DNA from: Hymenochaete sp. R1
Lineage: Eukaryota; Basidiomycota; Agaricomycetes; Hymenochaetales; Hymenochaetaceae
Length of the DNA stretch: 64,000 bases
Assembly: GCA_019400425.1 (NCBI GenBank)
Contig: JAFREE010000013.1
Coordinates: forward strand, 124,001-188,000
Direction: 5' to 3'
Part shown: positions 1 through 11,360 of the stretch, in pieces
How positions within the stretch are numbered: the stretch's first letter is position 1
How the letters are laid out: each line of letters starts with the position of its first letter
The notes under the pieces: generated by a model
Databases searched by the model: none
What the model was told of the DNA's origin: nothing
Seen by the model: the letters and a program-made list of their open reading frames with translations, nothing else
Translations under genes and position numbers: made by a program

Positions 1-1777
1 CTGCATGAAACAATTTCCCCATTATACATTGCATATGACATGACACAAAAGTCAGATTATACATTACATTGGCATCAGCCAATATCAGTATCAGTACCAC
101 TACAGTCTCTTTTTTTTTCATTAATATTTGTATGCCTACTAGTATATGCAACCTGAGCTTGAGACACTCGTCTCTTGTGAGAAAATACACGTGATTCTGA
201 GCTGCCTTCTGGGTGCCTTTTCTCACGTTTTTGTGGATCTAGATCTCTCGAGTTTCTTCGTTAAAAAAAGCGCCTCTGTCTGTTTCTTCGTCGAAGTGGA
301 ATGCAATTTGCGTGCATCTTGATGGGTGCAGCATGCAGCACTTCTTGCACGTCATGAAGAACGTATCGAGTCAGTCGGCCGCCTATCCTGTGTAAGCAGT
401 CTCTTAATCGAGTCAGACACTCATCAAAACAGTTGTGCTGGTACCATACTCGCAAAGAATTCTGTAACTTTTGATGGAGGACTAAGCATGTTTGAAGGTG
501 TGCTTCCCGCCGATTCAAACCGGCATTCTATTATCTCATGCTATACTTCTAGAGACGGATGCAAAGTCGGTGGACATATGTACGGGCATATCAGGTTCCT
601 CCAGTTTCACCTTTATTTTGCTCTGTTCGTGGACAAAGTACCGTTCTTCGCCGTTGTGTCATGATACTGTCACGTATCCGCGCTCTATGTCAAGAATACT
701 TCGGAACTCAAAATCATACAGGTCAACTATGTGTGACACTTTTCCCTCTCAACTACTCTGTGCTCCAATCAAAGTTTCTAGGACACGTGCATCAGCGAGT
801 TTCTGCGAGAAATTGGCGGCATATGCGGCGTTGTTTCACCTCATACCTCGATTTGAGTATGGTATAAAGTTTCGTCACTGCTTCGGAGGTGTGGACTGGG
901 TGGCGATATGCCGCCTTGACGGGCATAGGGAACTTGTGCATCGCCCCTAGCGACCTTTGCTGACCCATGGTACAACGGAAGCTTATGTCGCGCCTTCCCC
1001 CTGGGTAGACGCGAGGGATTTCTTTCACCATAATTGTCTCCATCCAGTTGTGTGGCACCATCCCCCCTCTTCCCGCTTTTTGCTCCGTTTGTCAGTGAAC
1101 GTACTTTTTCAGAATCTCAAGGAGATTCTTGGACTACGCCACTTATTCAGCGAGTTGGAACTAGGGATTGAGTTCCTGCCGGTAGGGCAAATGACCGAAT
1201 GGACGACCTTCAATACCTTCGTCAGACCGGGAGGCTCGGCTCACCATGACAGATTCTACTTGTTCCAGGATAGTACATACAGCAGTAATGCCGTGTTCGC
1301 CATGCATGCTATGTGAGTTTCGCTTTTTGTCCTTCATCCACTGATTTCATGTCTCTGATTTGCGTATAAGGCTTTGCTGATAATACCTACTACAAGATAT
1401 TTTAAAGTAAACCTATCCTATCCAAACGGCGCTCGATATGAAACTTTTTTTTTAGTACGAAATACTATTTTGGCCTTCAAAAAACGGCTTTATGCGCATC
1501 GCGCCCTACGCGAAACTGTCTTGGCGTTAGGTTTTGATTCCTGGCATATGTATTTTTTTCTTCAGCGTTTGCTCGCGGTGTATATAGCACGCTTGCAGGG
1601 TTTGAAACGTTCGTTTCACCTGGCCCAGTCATGCTAATCCAAAGGCTATAAGATAGCCACATAAACTCAATTAAAGAATTTCTCTATGATACTTTGATAT
1701 CTAACAGACAAGAAGGTGCGTATCGATATTTGTGAAGTGATATATCACTATGCTTAATGAAGATGTGATACAGTCCT
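1..1777. other. No gene recognised (left flank)
   Basis: AT-rich sequence with only short overlapping open frames on both strands, none showing a recognisable family motif or a convincing exon series. It holds the upstream region of the first MBL gene. A decayed gene cannot be excluded. Confidence 0.5.
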
Positions 1778-3604
1778 ATGGCCAGACCCGCTCTTCCCAA
1801 GCTTAACCTTCCTGAAGAACAGGATGGACCAAAACGACACAAGGAACGTCCTAGAAGGCCGAGCTTTAGGCGCAGCCCTTCAGCGACGTCCGCGATAGAC
1901 GCCGCAACCAAAGGTCATCGTAAATTTCAACGGCTCATATCCGAGTTGAAGGTACACAAGGACGGTATCCCAAAGAATCCAATCAAGATCAATCAGTTCA
2001 AACGTCCTCACGATCCCAAGCCCGTGAATAACGATGATACACGTTTGGTCTTCATTGGAACTGGGACTTCGGGCGGTGTACCTCACGCATAGTCAGTCTC
2101 TTCCCACCTCATCTTCCCTTCTGATTTCTAATAGAAATTATGGATAGCTGTTTCCTTCAACCGACAAAATCGAGTTTCGCTTGCAGAACGTGCAACACGC
2201 AATGGACGTCTGAACACGACTTCAAAAATAGAAGAGCAAATACAAGTATAGTCGTGAAAAAGAAAGATCCCGAGGGAACATGGAGGCGCGTCCTGTTATA
2301 AATTACCTTTCCTTCTACATTACTGATGCAAATTCTGTTCTAGATCGATTGTCTGCGACGTGGGCATGGTATGGAAGGAGAACGCCCTTGCGATCTTTAA
2401 AGCTCATGGAATAGTGCAAATCGACGGTGTCCTGTTGTCTCATGCACACTCTGATGGTGAGAAGGTGCAAATTAATTGTTAGTTCAAACATAATCTGATT
2501 TAAGTTTAGCTGCGAATTTGGCTTGGTTGAGAGGTAAGCCTCTTCGTTTTGATTGTATACTAAGTCCATTTCTCAAGTCCATTTCCGACACCCTTAAGAT
2601 TGGGTCGAAGACATTAAGGTTGAAAAGTTCGTTAAATTGCCAGAAATAGGGAAGAAAGATAAGACCAAAAGCCGGTTTCTTGAAGTGGGCGCACGGAAGT
2701 CAAATGAATCACCCTCGTTCATTGTTCGAGATGGTGACAAGTGCAGTCTTCAGGACCATGTTGATATCTATGCATCTAGGAACACAAGAAAGAAAGTAAA
2801 GGGCATAACTCCTTGGTATATCGATTCTGAGGCTGCGTCTGGTAGTGGTGATGTAGGTCGATTAAATTTTGATTGTGAGGGAAATGATTATACCTCTTTT
2901 GCCTAGGTTGGAAACTACAACTGGCCGGATATTATCCCCGAGCATAAAAGCAACGTTTTGGATTTCAATATTTACGGTATCCCCGTCAAGGGTATTGATG
3001 GTGAGTGGTACGTTTGGTTGATCCTTTGTGTCACTGATGAAGTCCCCTAAAAGTCCAACATGGGTGGGACAGAAATAAGGACGGGGAACCGATTCCGTGC
3101 CTCTTTACTTCGTACACCATTGACAGAAATGAGATCATCTACATGTCGGATGTCTCGGATATCCCATCGGACAAGCAGAAGTATTTTGTGGGAAAACGAC
3201 CAAAGGTCTTGGTGTTGGATTGCTTGGAGACTCAGCCAGGCCGCTCTCACCTTGATCTCGAAGGGTCGCTTCGATGGGCTCAGAAGATTGACGCAAAGGT
3301 CACTTATCTGGTTGGGTTCATGCATAGCACATCCCATGAAGCATATCTAGAGGTGTTGAAGAACAAAGAAATCCGCCACGGAGACTCGGAAGAGCATACG
3401 GAGCACTTGGAAAGGCTGCGTGATATGGTCCACAGAGAAGGGCTTCTCACACGTGTTGGTAGCGACGAACCTCTTGATGTCCGTGTCGCTTACGATGGGC
3501 TTTGTGTTACTATTCCGCAGAGTCGAGATGGTCAGATCCTTGATGATGACGATCGCATAGAACGCCGGAGGGTGGCGAAGAAGCCGACAGAAGAAGTCAA
3601 ATGA
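1778..3604 (+). CDS. MBL-fold hydrolase, PhnP-like (single domain, gene A)
   Basis: Probable metal-dependent hydrolase of the metallo-beta-lactamase fold, closest in motif order to the phosphoribosyl-cyclic-phosphate phosphodiesterase (PhnP)-type proteins found in fungi; the substrate is unknown. Spliced from about seven exons. After a basic N-terminal tail of about 85 residues come GTGTSGGVP (first strand/loop), a CxxC pair (CRTC) with a downstream NRRANTS block, the metal motif HAHSDA followed by NLAWLRDW, then VQHG, YMSDVS, GFMHSTSH and DVRVAYDGL. HxHxD plus the later His, Asp and His are the usual zinc ligands, so it should be active. The first intron (2092-2147) and several others sit at the same codons as in the downstream double-domain gene, which shows common descent. 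The second intron (2286-2343) needs a GC donor (GCGCGT); using the nearby GT instead breaks the frame. The start is the ATG of an open exon; no other in-frame ATG precedes the core. Confidence 0.87.
2286..2343 (+). other. GC-AG intron in MBL gene A
   Basis: Exon ends TGG AG, intron begins GCGCGT and ends TTCTAG; joining gives AGA then SIVCDVGMVW, the expected strand. Both paralogous domains downstream have GTGCGT at the same codon phase. The only nearby GT (2290) shifts the frame and runs into stops. Confidence 0.75.
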
Positions 3605-4744
3605 AATCTATAGTATGATACTCTCCTTTTGATACGCTCGTATTGTGTAGAAAGCACTGTTTCGTGCTGCAGGTACCATGATCAGCTTGTAGGAAAAATA
3701 TTAGTCAGAGTTCTCATGTAAGCCCCTGTACTGTGTGGTTCATCACCGTGGATGGCAAAGGTTGTCAAAAATTATTAAATCGCAGCTTGCGTTTTTAACA
3801 AGCGACCACTGGCAAGTGCGCTGAAAGGGCTGTTCGGTGTTCCGTCTCGGCACCGAAACTTTCGGATGCAGCCAGTTGATTACTAAGCGGTAGTAAGCCA
3901 GCCGAATGCGCGGCCTCTTAAAATCATTCGGCGGTTTCTTTTGAGTTCTTCAAGCTCTATAAGTGCGTATCCCCGTACATACGTGCAAATTGAGCTCAAT
4001 TCGTTTCAATCTAGTGTTTGAGTTAACGGCGCAGTACCGAGTGTCGTTACTCATCATTCGAGCAGAATACCGAAAAATTTCGTGGGCAAGTGCGTATACC
4101 GCGCCGAAGACGGGGCCCATTGGGACTCGGGAAGCCATCATGGAAGCCCGATTGTTAAGTGCAGTCTCAAAATGTCTTTATCTACGCGATTGCTCCGTTG
4201 GACAACTTTGCTCTTGATGCGGCCCTTTCTAATCTGTCGGTTCATTCCGCTTCCGCACCCAGAGAAGAACTTCGAGCTGAGGGAACTCGGTACTAGAATC
4301 GCCACCGCATGAGTGCCACATACATTCCCATAACCTCCCTCCACTGTGCTATGTGAGCCAAACTTCTGTAACGTGTGAAGCTGGATACAGAGCTTCATAG
4401 CGCACTAAGCGGCGATGCTAGCAGGTGAAATGGCACTTGACGATGGATTTGTCAGGTGTCATGGCGGTCTTGCTCGTGTACGTCGCCATAATATGATCAT
4501 TGAGAAGCAGTTAATCGCTCAATCTTCCGCCGGCGGAAACTTAAAGCTCATTTGCATGTACATGCCCCTTGAAGAAATCGCCAGATGAGTTATACGTACG
4601 CAGTGAGAGAGCCCATGTTGTTACTTTGCGAGTAAGCAAGGTATAAAGACATTCGCCTGTCTTCATCAAATGTCACCCATTTGAAGTCATCGCATTTTCG
4701 TACGCCACCACCAAAAAAAACCCCTAAGTCTGGCTGTCTTTGAT
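3605..4744. other. Intergenic, nothing recognised
   Basis: This is the 1.1-kb spacer between the two MBL genes. Only short random open frames are seen; it presumably contains the terminator of gene A and the promoter of the double-domain gene. Confidence 0.55.
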
Positions 4745-7700
4745 ATGTCGTGAGTATTTGTCTCATTTCGTTTCTATAGAAATCCCCAATAAATTCTTTT
4801 GTCAGAAATCAGCATCCCCCAAAAATTACAATAAATACGTCAGGGACTGCGGCGAAGCAGAGTCTCAAAACTCTAAGGCATCGTCGATCAGTACAAGGAG
4901 TTGAAGCTTTTCTCAGCCGTAGGAAGAAAGATGTAGCGAAGCTCCTCCACAAGTCCTTTGCCTATGACGGAATCCCAGTCAATCCCATCGAGAAAAGGAA
5001 CGAGTTCAAGCGCTTCAGTGAAGCAAGAGCTCGTGCGGACGACGATACGCGCTTGATTTTCATTGGAACCGGTACATCTGGTGCTGTTCCTCATGCATAG
5101 TAAGATTTGGTTACAGCCACTGTGATACCACGCTGAAAGATCCCCCCCTTTTTTTCTCCCTCTGACTCTTCTTTACCATAGCTGCTACCTCCAACCTGAT
5201 GATTCAACCCATTTATGCACAACATGCAATACGAAGTGGATTTCAACCCACGACTATAAGAACAGAAGAGCAAATACGAGCGTCGTCATAAGTAAAAAGG
5301 CCCCTTCGGAAGACAAATGGATGTGCGTTGACATAGTGGGACTTTACATTATCGGCACATATTTCACACTAATTTGACGGCAGAACTATGGTCTGTGACG
5401 CTGGTATGGTTTGGACAGAGAACGCACTTGCAGTTTTTTCAGCTCATGGTCTGCGTGAAATTGACGGTCTTCTACTTTCTCATGCTCATTCTGACGGTAT
5501 GGGAGCGTTTATTTTCCTACTTTCAATAATCAACTCACGTCATCTTCTCTTAACCTAAAGCCGCAAACTTGATTGCAACAAAATGTAGGGGTTTTTTTTT
5601 CCTTTTTCATTTCATATATCAGCTGTTGATAAAAGTAAGAAGACTGGACAGAGTATGTTGACATCGAAATAGTGGAACGTACAAATCCGAAGTCGAAAGG
5701 TAACCTACCAGCTAAAAGGACAAAGGTCGTGCGACGTAGGATACAAGACAGTATTGACGTTTACGCCACGAAGAACACCAAAGAAAAGGTATCCAGAATT
5801 GCACGCGAATACACTGATCAAGAATATGCAAAGGGTTCTCAAGATGTACGCTTGTCTTCATTTATCAAATTTGAGCCTGATTAAATTCTCCTTGTAGTAT
5901 CCCATCCTAACCTGGAAGGAGGATTTAAACGAATCCGAGAAAGACCAAACGTTGGATTTCAACATATCCGGGATTCCGATTAAAGGTATTGATGGTACGA
6001 TACACCTACCTTCGGTGACTCTGCACGCATGATTAACCACGTTGCTGAGTAGTCTACCACGGCTGGGATAGAGACAGCAAGGGAACTAGCATCCCATGCC
6101 GATTCACTTCTTATAACATCGGGAACGACGAGATCATTTATCTGTCCGACCTTTCAAAAATCCCAGAGGACAAAGAAATCTTCTTCTTTGGCAGGAAGCC
6201 GAAAGTCTTAGTAATTGACTGCATAGAGACAACACCAGGAGGCGTTTCGCACCTTGATCTCATCAAGTCTCTGGAATATGCTCAAAAGATTGATGCAAAA
6301 GTCACGTATCTTGTTGGGTTCATGCATAGCACCTCGCATGAAGCTTATCTTGAGATTTTGAGGAACAACGAGATCCTTCATGGCGATTCCGACGAGCATA
6401 CAGCGCACTTGGAAAAGCTACGTAGAACAATTCACAGTCAAGGGCTTCTCAAGCGTATTGACAGCGAAGACCCTTTGGACGTTCGTGTTGCGTATGACGG
6501 GCTCTGCGTTACTATTCCGCAGGATTCTCAAGGCAAAATACTAGATGATGACGATCGCATTCGGTGGGCAAGGAAGCATGGAGCATCTGCCTCTAGCTCT
6601 GCGACCTCCTCAAGTGCTCCGAGCGCCACAAGCACCCCTCATCCTTCATCGGGCGACTCGCCCCCACTTTCAAAGACTTCAGGCGGGCGCAAATCCTCCG
6701 TTGCAACTGTGGCGGACGGGAAGGAATTGTTTTTAAGTAAGTTGGGAGAGATCATCTTAACGCGCGGTGGCTTTTTCCGCGACGGTATCCCGAAGAATCC
6801 TATCAAATCCTATCAGATCAGAAGACCTATTGACCCGAAACATGACACTAGCAACGATGACACACGCTTAGTTTTTATCGGCACTGGGGACACCGGTGGA
6901 GTCCCACATGCGTAGTAAGTACGCATTAGACTCGCTTCTACTTGCCCCCCGATGACATCACCTGTCCCTAGCTGTATGCTTGACCGGAATCCTAAGAACA
7001 AGTGTCAAACTTGCCGTGCAGATTTTCCCAGTACAAACTATTACAAGAACGGGAGGGCGAACAAGAGTATAGTCGTGAGGACAAAAGGCTCAGACGACAT
7101 CTACAAGTGCGTTGTCCTCATCAGGTTGTTCACTATTGACAGGCAGACCCGCTGACCTTTACGAAGGACAGTCCTCTGTGACATTGGGCTTGTTTGGAAA
7201 GAAACCGCGCTTCCGATATTCAAAGCCCATGGATTGAAGGAGATAGATGGTTTACTCCTCACACATGCCGATCCTGACGGTAAGAGCAATTCAGGATCTT
7301 TGAAATTTCATGCTGACTGGCATCTGTTTCAGCTGCGAATCTGGCTTGGTTGAGAGGTCATTGTTCATATTCTCGTTAGAGCTATGTCATAGCTCACGTT
7401 GTGTATCAGATTGGGTCGAGGACGTCAAGACAGAAAAATTCATAAATACCCAAGGAGGTTCCTCTCTCATTATCCATAACGGTGAATGCAAACTTCAAGA
7501 TCATGTAAATGTTTATGCTTCGAGCACTACCCGTGCTGCGGTGAAAAGCGTCTCTCCTTGGTATATTGACTCGGAAGCTGCCTCTGGTAGTGGAGCTGTA
7601 CGTGATATTACCACGTGTAGAAAATGGGATTTTTTAACATTTTGTTTGGATTTATCAAGGTTGGAAAATATAATTGGCCAAGCGGCCTCACCGAGGCTTC

Positions 7701-8447
7701 GGGTGATATGCGCTTTGCAATCGGAAGTATTCCTATAAGAGGGGTCAATGGTAAGTTGGATCATCCTCGACTTATCACAGTAGCTCCTCTGACATGAACA
7801 AAGTGCAACATGGCTATGCAGGTAAAGATGAACGCGGGAGAGACGTTCCGGCATTGGTTACCTCGTATATCATCGGTAACAAGGATGTCGTTTACATGTC
7901 AGATGTCTCAGCCATACCAACGGAAGAAACGGACGCAAAAGGGCAGAAAGTAGCTGTTGACAAGATTTCTCTCTTTAGAGATGCCAAAATTCTCGTCATT
8001 GATTGTCTTGATGCTTTGACCCCAAGCAACGAGAGTGGAAGGTGTGATACCCAGGAGTCATCGAGACACCTGTATCTCGAAAAGTCTTTAGAGTTAGCGC
8101 GGCGGATCAATGCGAAAAGGACTTACTTGACGGGATTCAATCACAGGACTCCGCATGATGCATACCTCGAAGTACTGAAAAATAAAACAGTCGTGCACGC
8201 GAACTCGGAAGGGCAAAGGCAGCGATTGGAAGAACTGCAACAGCGTATTCATGAGCCCAAAGGCAGTCCAAGGCTTCTTACACGCGAGGACGGAGAGCCG
8301 CTCGACGTTAAACTGGCATACGATGGTCTGTGCGTGACCATCTCGAAGAACGGAAAGGTTATGGATGATGATGACCGGCGGAGACGAGTGACGGACGCGG
8401 CGAAAGGAAAGTCGGACTGTATTCCTAGAATTCCAAGTCCATGTTAA
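4745..8447 (+). CDS. Fused tandem MBL-fold protein (two PhnP-like domains)
   Basis: One reading frame encodes two complete PhnP-like MBL domains. The first exon is a 5-nt ATG-TC piece (4745-4749) followed by an intron at 4750-4805; this start gives an open frame into GTGTSGAVP. Domain 1 carries HAHSDA, VYHG, YLSDLS, GFMHSTSH and VAYDGLCVTI. A single uninterrupted exon (from about 6051 to 6912) then runs through the end of domain 1, a Ser/Ala/Pro-rich linker of about 50 residues, and the start of domain 2 (GTGDTGGVP). This makes the fusion directly visible. Domain 2 continues with HADPDA instead of HAHSDA, then VQHG, YMSDVS, GFNHRTPH and LAYDGLCVTI, ending at TGT-TAA. The loss of the second His of HxHxD suggests altered or lost metal binding in domain 2. 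Intron positions match those of gene A. Domain 1 also lacks the NLAWLRDW continuation (it reads NLIATKCR), so exon borders near 5560-5650 are less certain. Two adjacent genes wrongly joined is unlikely given the continuous linker exon. Confidence 0.82.
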
Positions 8448-8852
8448 AGATTGTTTTTGTTTTTATTTTTTAATCCAAATATTTGAAGCGCAGACTAGAT
8501 CTATATTTTCCACATAAAATTCGATGTATGTATCTCAACCTTCATTAATTTCTTAGCCGAATTCATGTCGCTCAAATCATTTTAGAGCGCTCCGGCATGA
8601 GTTTTAGTAGTCAAACCGTGTCCGACACATACAAACAACAGCAAACAAACTGGAAATGACTGACGTCATTGGTGAGCTGTTCCTGGATTGCTATACAAAA
8701 AAAATGAAGTAGTAGTCAAAGAAAAGAGAACGTCAGTTTCTAAGTTCACCCCTCCATCTTTGCTTTAGCTTTCTCATACTCGTTGTTTTCATCGTCGACA
8801 TTGTGGCCAGTCAATTCCTCTGAAGTTGGGCGGTGGACTGCGACTTGCCGAC
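8448..8852. other. Intergenic with CRE-like palindrome
   Basis: This 405-bp spacer holds the 3' end of the double MBL gene and the FMO promoter. Apart from the TGACGTCA palindrome at 8661-8668 nothing stands out. Confidence 0.5.
8661..8668. promoter_or_regulatory. CRE-like TGACGTCA palindrome upstream of the FMO gene
   Basis: A perfect 8-bp palindrome matching the ATF/CREB bZIP consensus lies about 185 bp upstream of the FMO ATG. An 8-bp match can occur by chance; its position in a promoter is the only support. Confidence 0.3.
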
Positions 8853-11360
8853 ATGCGCAAAGACCCGATCCCCGTCTCCTTTCGGCTACGCTGGGCAGAG
8901 CTATCCAGTCTACCTGAGCGCTTCTTCTTCTTTTTCTTCGACCTCATTTACCAGTCAATCCAGCTCTTCATAATTTTCTTTTTCAAGCCAGTGAGTCTCC
9001 GTTGTGCCCAGCGCGATATCGCGGTGAACAGATGCTGAGCCGCTTCGATAGAGACCGCCACCGCGAGAGAATGCGCCCTCTTCTACAAAACCGTTCGGAA
9101 GAATCGCCGTTGTCGGTGCAGGGCTGACTGGTATTTCTACTGCTGCGTATGTACTTCTTTCTACGAGTATGGCAATGATCGTAATTAATTCTTCTCCTGA
9201 CTAAGTCATTGCGTTGCGCACAATTTCGACGTCGTCATCTATGACAGTAAGTTCACGGAGCCATCACAGTGGTGAATTCTCACGCTCTATATCCCCATAG
9301 AGAGCGACTCGATAGGCGGAGTGTGGGCGCATGTCAATTCGACTTCCGGTCTACAAATCAACTCTCTTCTCTATCGGTTCCACCCCGCCGTTTTTTGGCG
9401 TGAAGGGTTCCCAAGAAGAGATGAAATCCTTGCGGGTAAGTAACGGTGTTAACATGGCTTTACTAATATTCAATCACCTTGACTAAATGAATACTTTCAG
9501 AAATCTCTCGGATCTGGGAAGAGTATGGGTTGGTCGCAAGGACAAAATTCAACGTAAATTCTAAAGAGCCCATATCACGTTGATCACTTACACTGAATCT
9601 GGAAATTACAGTCTGAGATAGTAAAAGTGGAGCGTGAACCAGGTACAGGTCCTGTGCGTCCGTCTCCAGATGAACCAACGAAACGCCGTAAGAAAGGCCA
9701 GGGAGCTGAAAGCTCAAGGTCTAAATGGCTTGTTTACACGACAAACGGCGAAGAACCAGACGGGCCATTTGATGCCGTTGTCTGCACTATAGGAACATGC
9801 GGCGATCCTATTCGCGTGGACTTCGAGGGTTTGGACTTATTCACTGAGGCTGGAGGTCGCGTCGTTCATTCTAGTGAACTCGACACTCTTGGATCCAAGG
9901 GCAACGACGAACATGAAACGAGCTCGCAAGAAGGGAAGCCTGGGCCAGATGAAAGTACCGCCTCCGAGATGACACAAGCTCAGCCAGAGGAAGGCATGAG
10001 TTATGCCGACAAGGTGAAAGAAGAAAATCATGGAAACTCTATCGACGATACAAATGGTGACAACGCGAATGAAAGTGCGAATCGCCCTTTGGATGTCCGT
10101 GGCAAAACCATCGTTGTCGTAGGCTCCGGCGCATCAGGAGTCGAGGCAGCTGAATGGGGCATTCATAACGGGGCGGATCGCGTCTACCTTCTCGCGAGGT
10201 CTGCAGTCTATTCTTTCGCCACTGGCTAACTTTTGAACGTCACCAATCGTTTTAGGGATGACAAATGGATAATTCCTCAAAACGTAATATTTGATACGCT
10301 CGTTGCAGCACAGCCGTTCGGACGTCAGATGCCACTAAGCTTTATTGTGGAATGGTTTCTCAAAACTTTCCATTACCGCGATCTCGCGGACTCTGTAGCA
10401 CCAAAAGACCGAGGGATCTTTGAGGGTACGCCCGTAAGTCATTAAATATCGCTGTGAGGAATTTAAATCTCGAATTAACGGCGTGATCATGTTTCTACTG
10501 TGCTTCTCTACGAAATAGATTGTAAACAACGAGATCTTGTCCCATATACGCTCGGGGAAACTGAAGTACGTACGATGCTCTACCGAAAAATTAACCTCTT
10601 CTGGAGTCGTCGCGAGGCTTCATGTGGATGAAGATGTAACGAAAGAGTACAAAACCGATTTAGTTGTGCTCGCGACGGGATTCAGACGTCCGAGTGACGA
10701 TTTTCTTCCCAAAGACCTATTTCCGCCGGCGTATGATGTATGTTTAGCATTGATAATATTCAAAGAGTTGGTGTTGACTCCCTAAATTATTCAGCGCCCT
10801 AACCTATATCTACAAAACTTCAGCACGGAGGATTGGTCCGTTCTCATGACAAATGCATCATTCATGAATGCGATCGGGACTGTTGGGCACTTGTGAGTCT
10901 CCGTGAATCATGGTGTAGGCTTTCAAATTTAAACCTAACTCTGCCACAGTCACATTGGGATCTGTAAGTTTTTGAGTCGTGTTTTTCAAGAAGTTTTATA
11001 ATGGCCTTTGCCAGACGCACGCATTCTCTTAACATTCCTCCTCGATAAAAATGCGCGTCCTCGGTCCGACGACATGAAACTATGGGTAGACGTTCTTCGA
11101 TTCATCAAGCGTGGAGCACGCGGCGGAGCGCTCGGGTTTTTCACTTACGCAGAACTGAGTGAGTGCTTTTTAATTCATGTTCTCAAAGACCTTGGCGAAA
11201 GAAGTCGTCGTAATAATTAATTTGATTTCTGTCTCGTGCAGCGTTCTGGCTTCTTTCCTTCCACCTATTCCGACCCAGCCGTCTTCGCTGGATTCTTTTT
11301 ATTATGTATGGATGGGGCGTTACTGTGAAGGACGCCGGAAGGTTACGGGTTGAAGGCTAG
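8853..11360 (+). CDS. Flavin-containing monooxygenase (FMO), membrane-anchored
   Basis: FAD- and NADPH-dependent monooxygenase of the FMO family, expected to oxygenate nucleophilic N/S centres or ketones; substrate unknown. Twelve exons: 8853-8990, 9052-9146, 9206-9246, 9301-9435, 9501-9553, 9612-10198, 10256-10433, 10519-10737, 10795-10892, 10950-10963, 11015-11158, 11242-11360, giving 606 residues. The FAD Rossmann motif GAGLTGIS lies near residue 62, followed by IGGVWAHVNSTSGLQIN; the NADPH-type motif VVGSGASGVEAA lies near residue 325, and LATGFRRPSDDF is the ATG-containing FMO/NMO motif. Exon 1 encodes a very hydrophobic stretch rich in Phe/Ile (LFIIFFFKP), suggesting an N-terminal membrane anchor. 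Between the two dinucleotide sites sit a Lys/Arg-rich loop and an acidic Glu/Ser/Asn-rich insert (about residues 245-310) not typical of the family. The start is the only ATG that keeps exon 1 open. Confidence 0.88.

Noticed and set aside
2990..3060. Apparent loss of the third zinc-ligand His in all MBL domains (KGIDG in the unspliced exon)
   Set aside because: Correct splicing gives GID-VQHG (gene A), GID-VYHG (domain 1) and GVN-VQHG (domain 2), so the His is present.
8826..8852. Nine extra N-terminal codons on the FMO
   Set aside because: That extension begins at TTG; the first ATG in the frame is at 8853.
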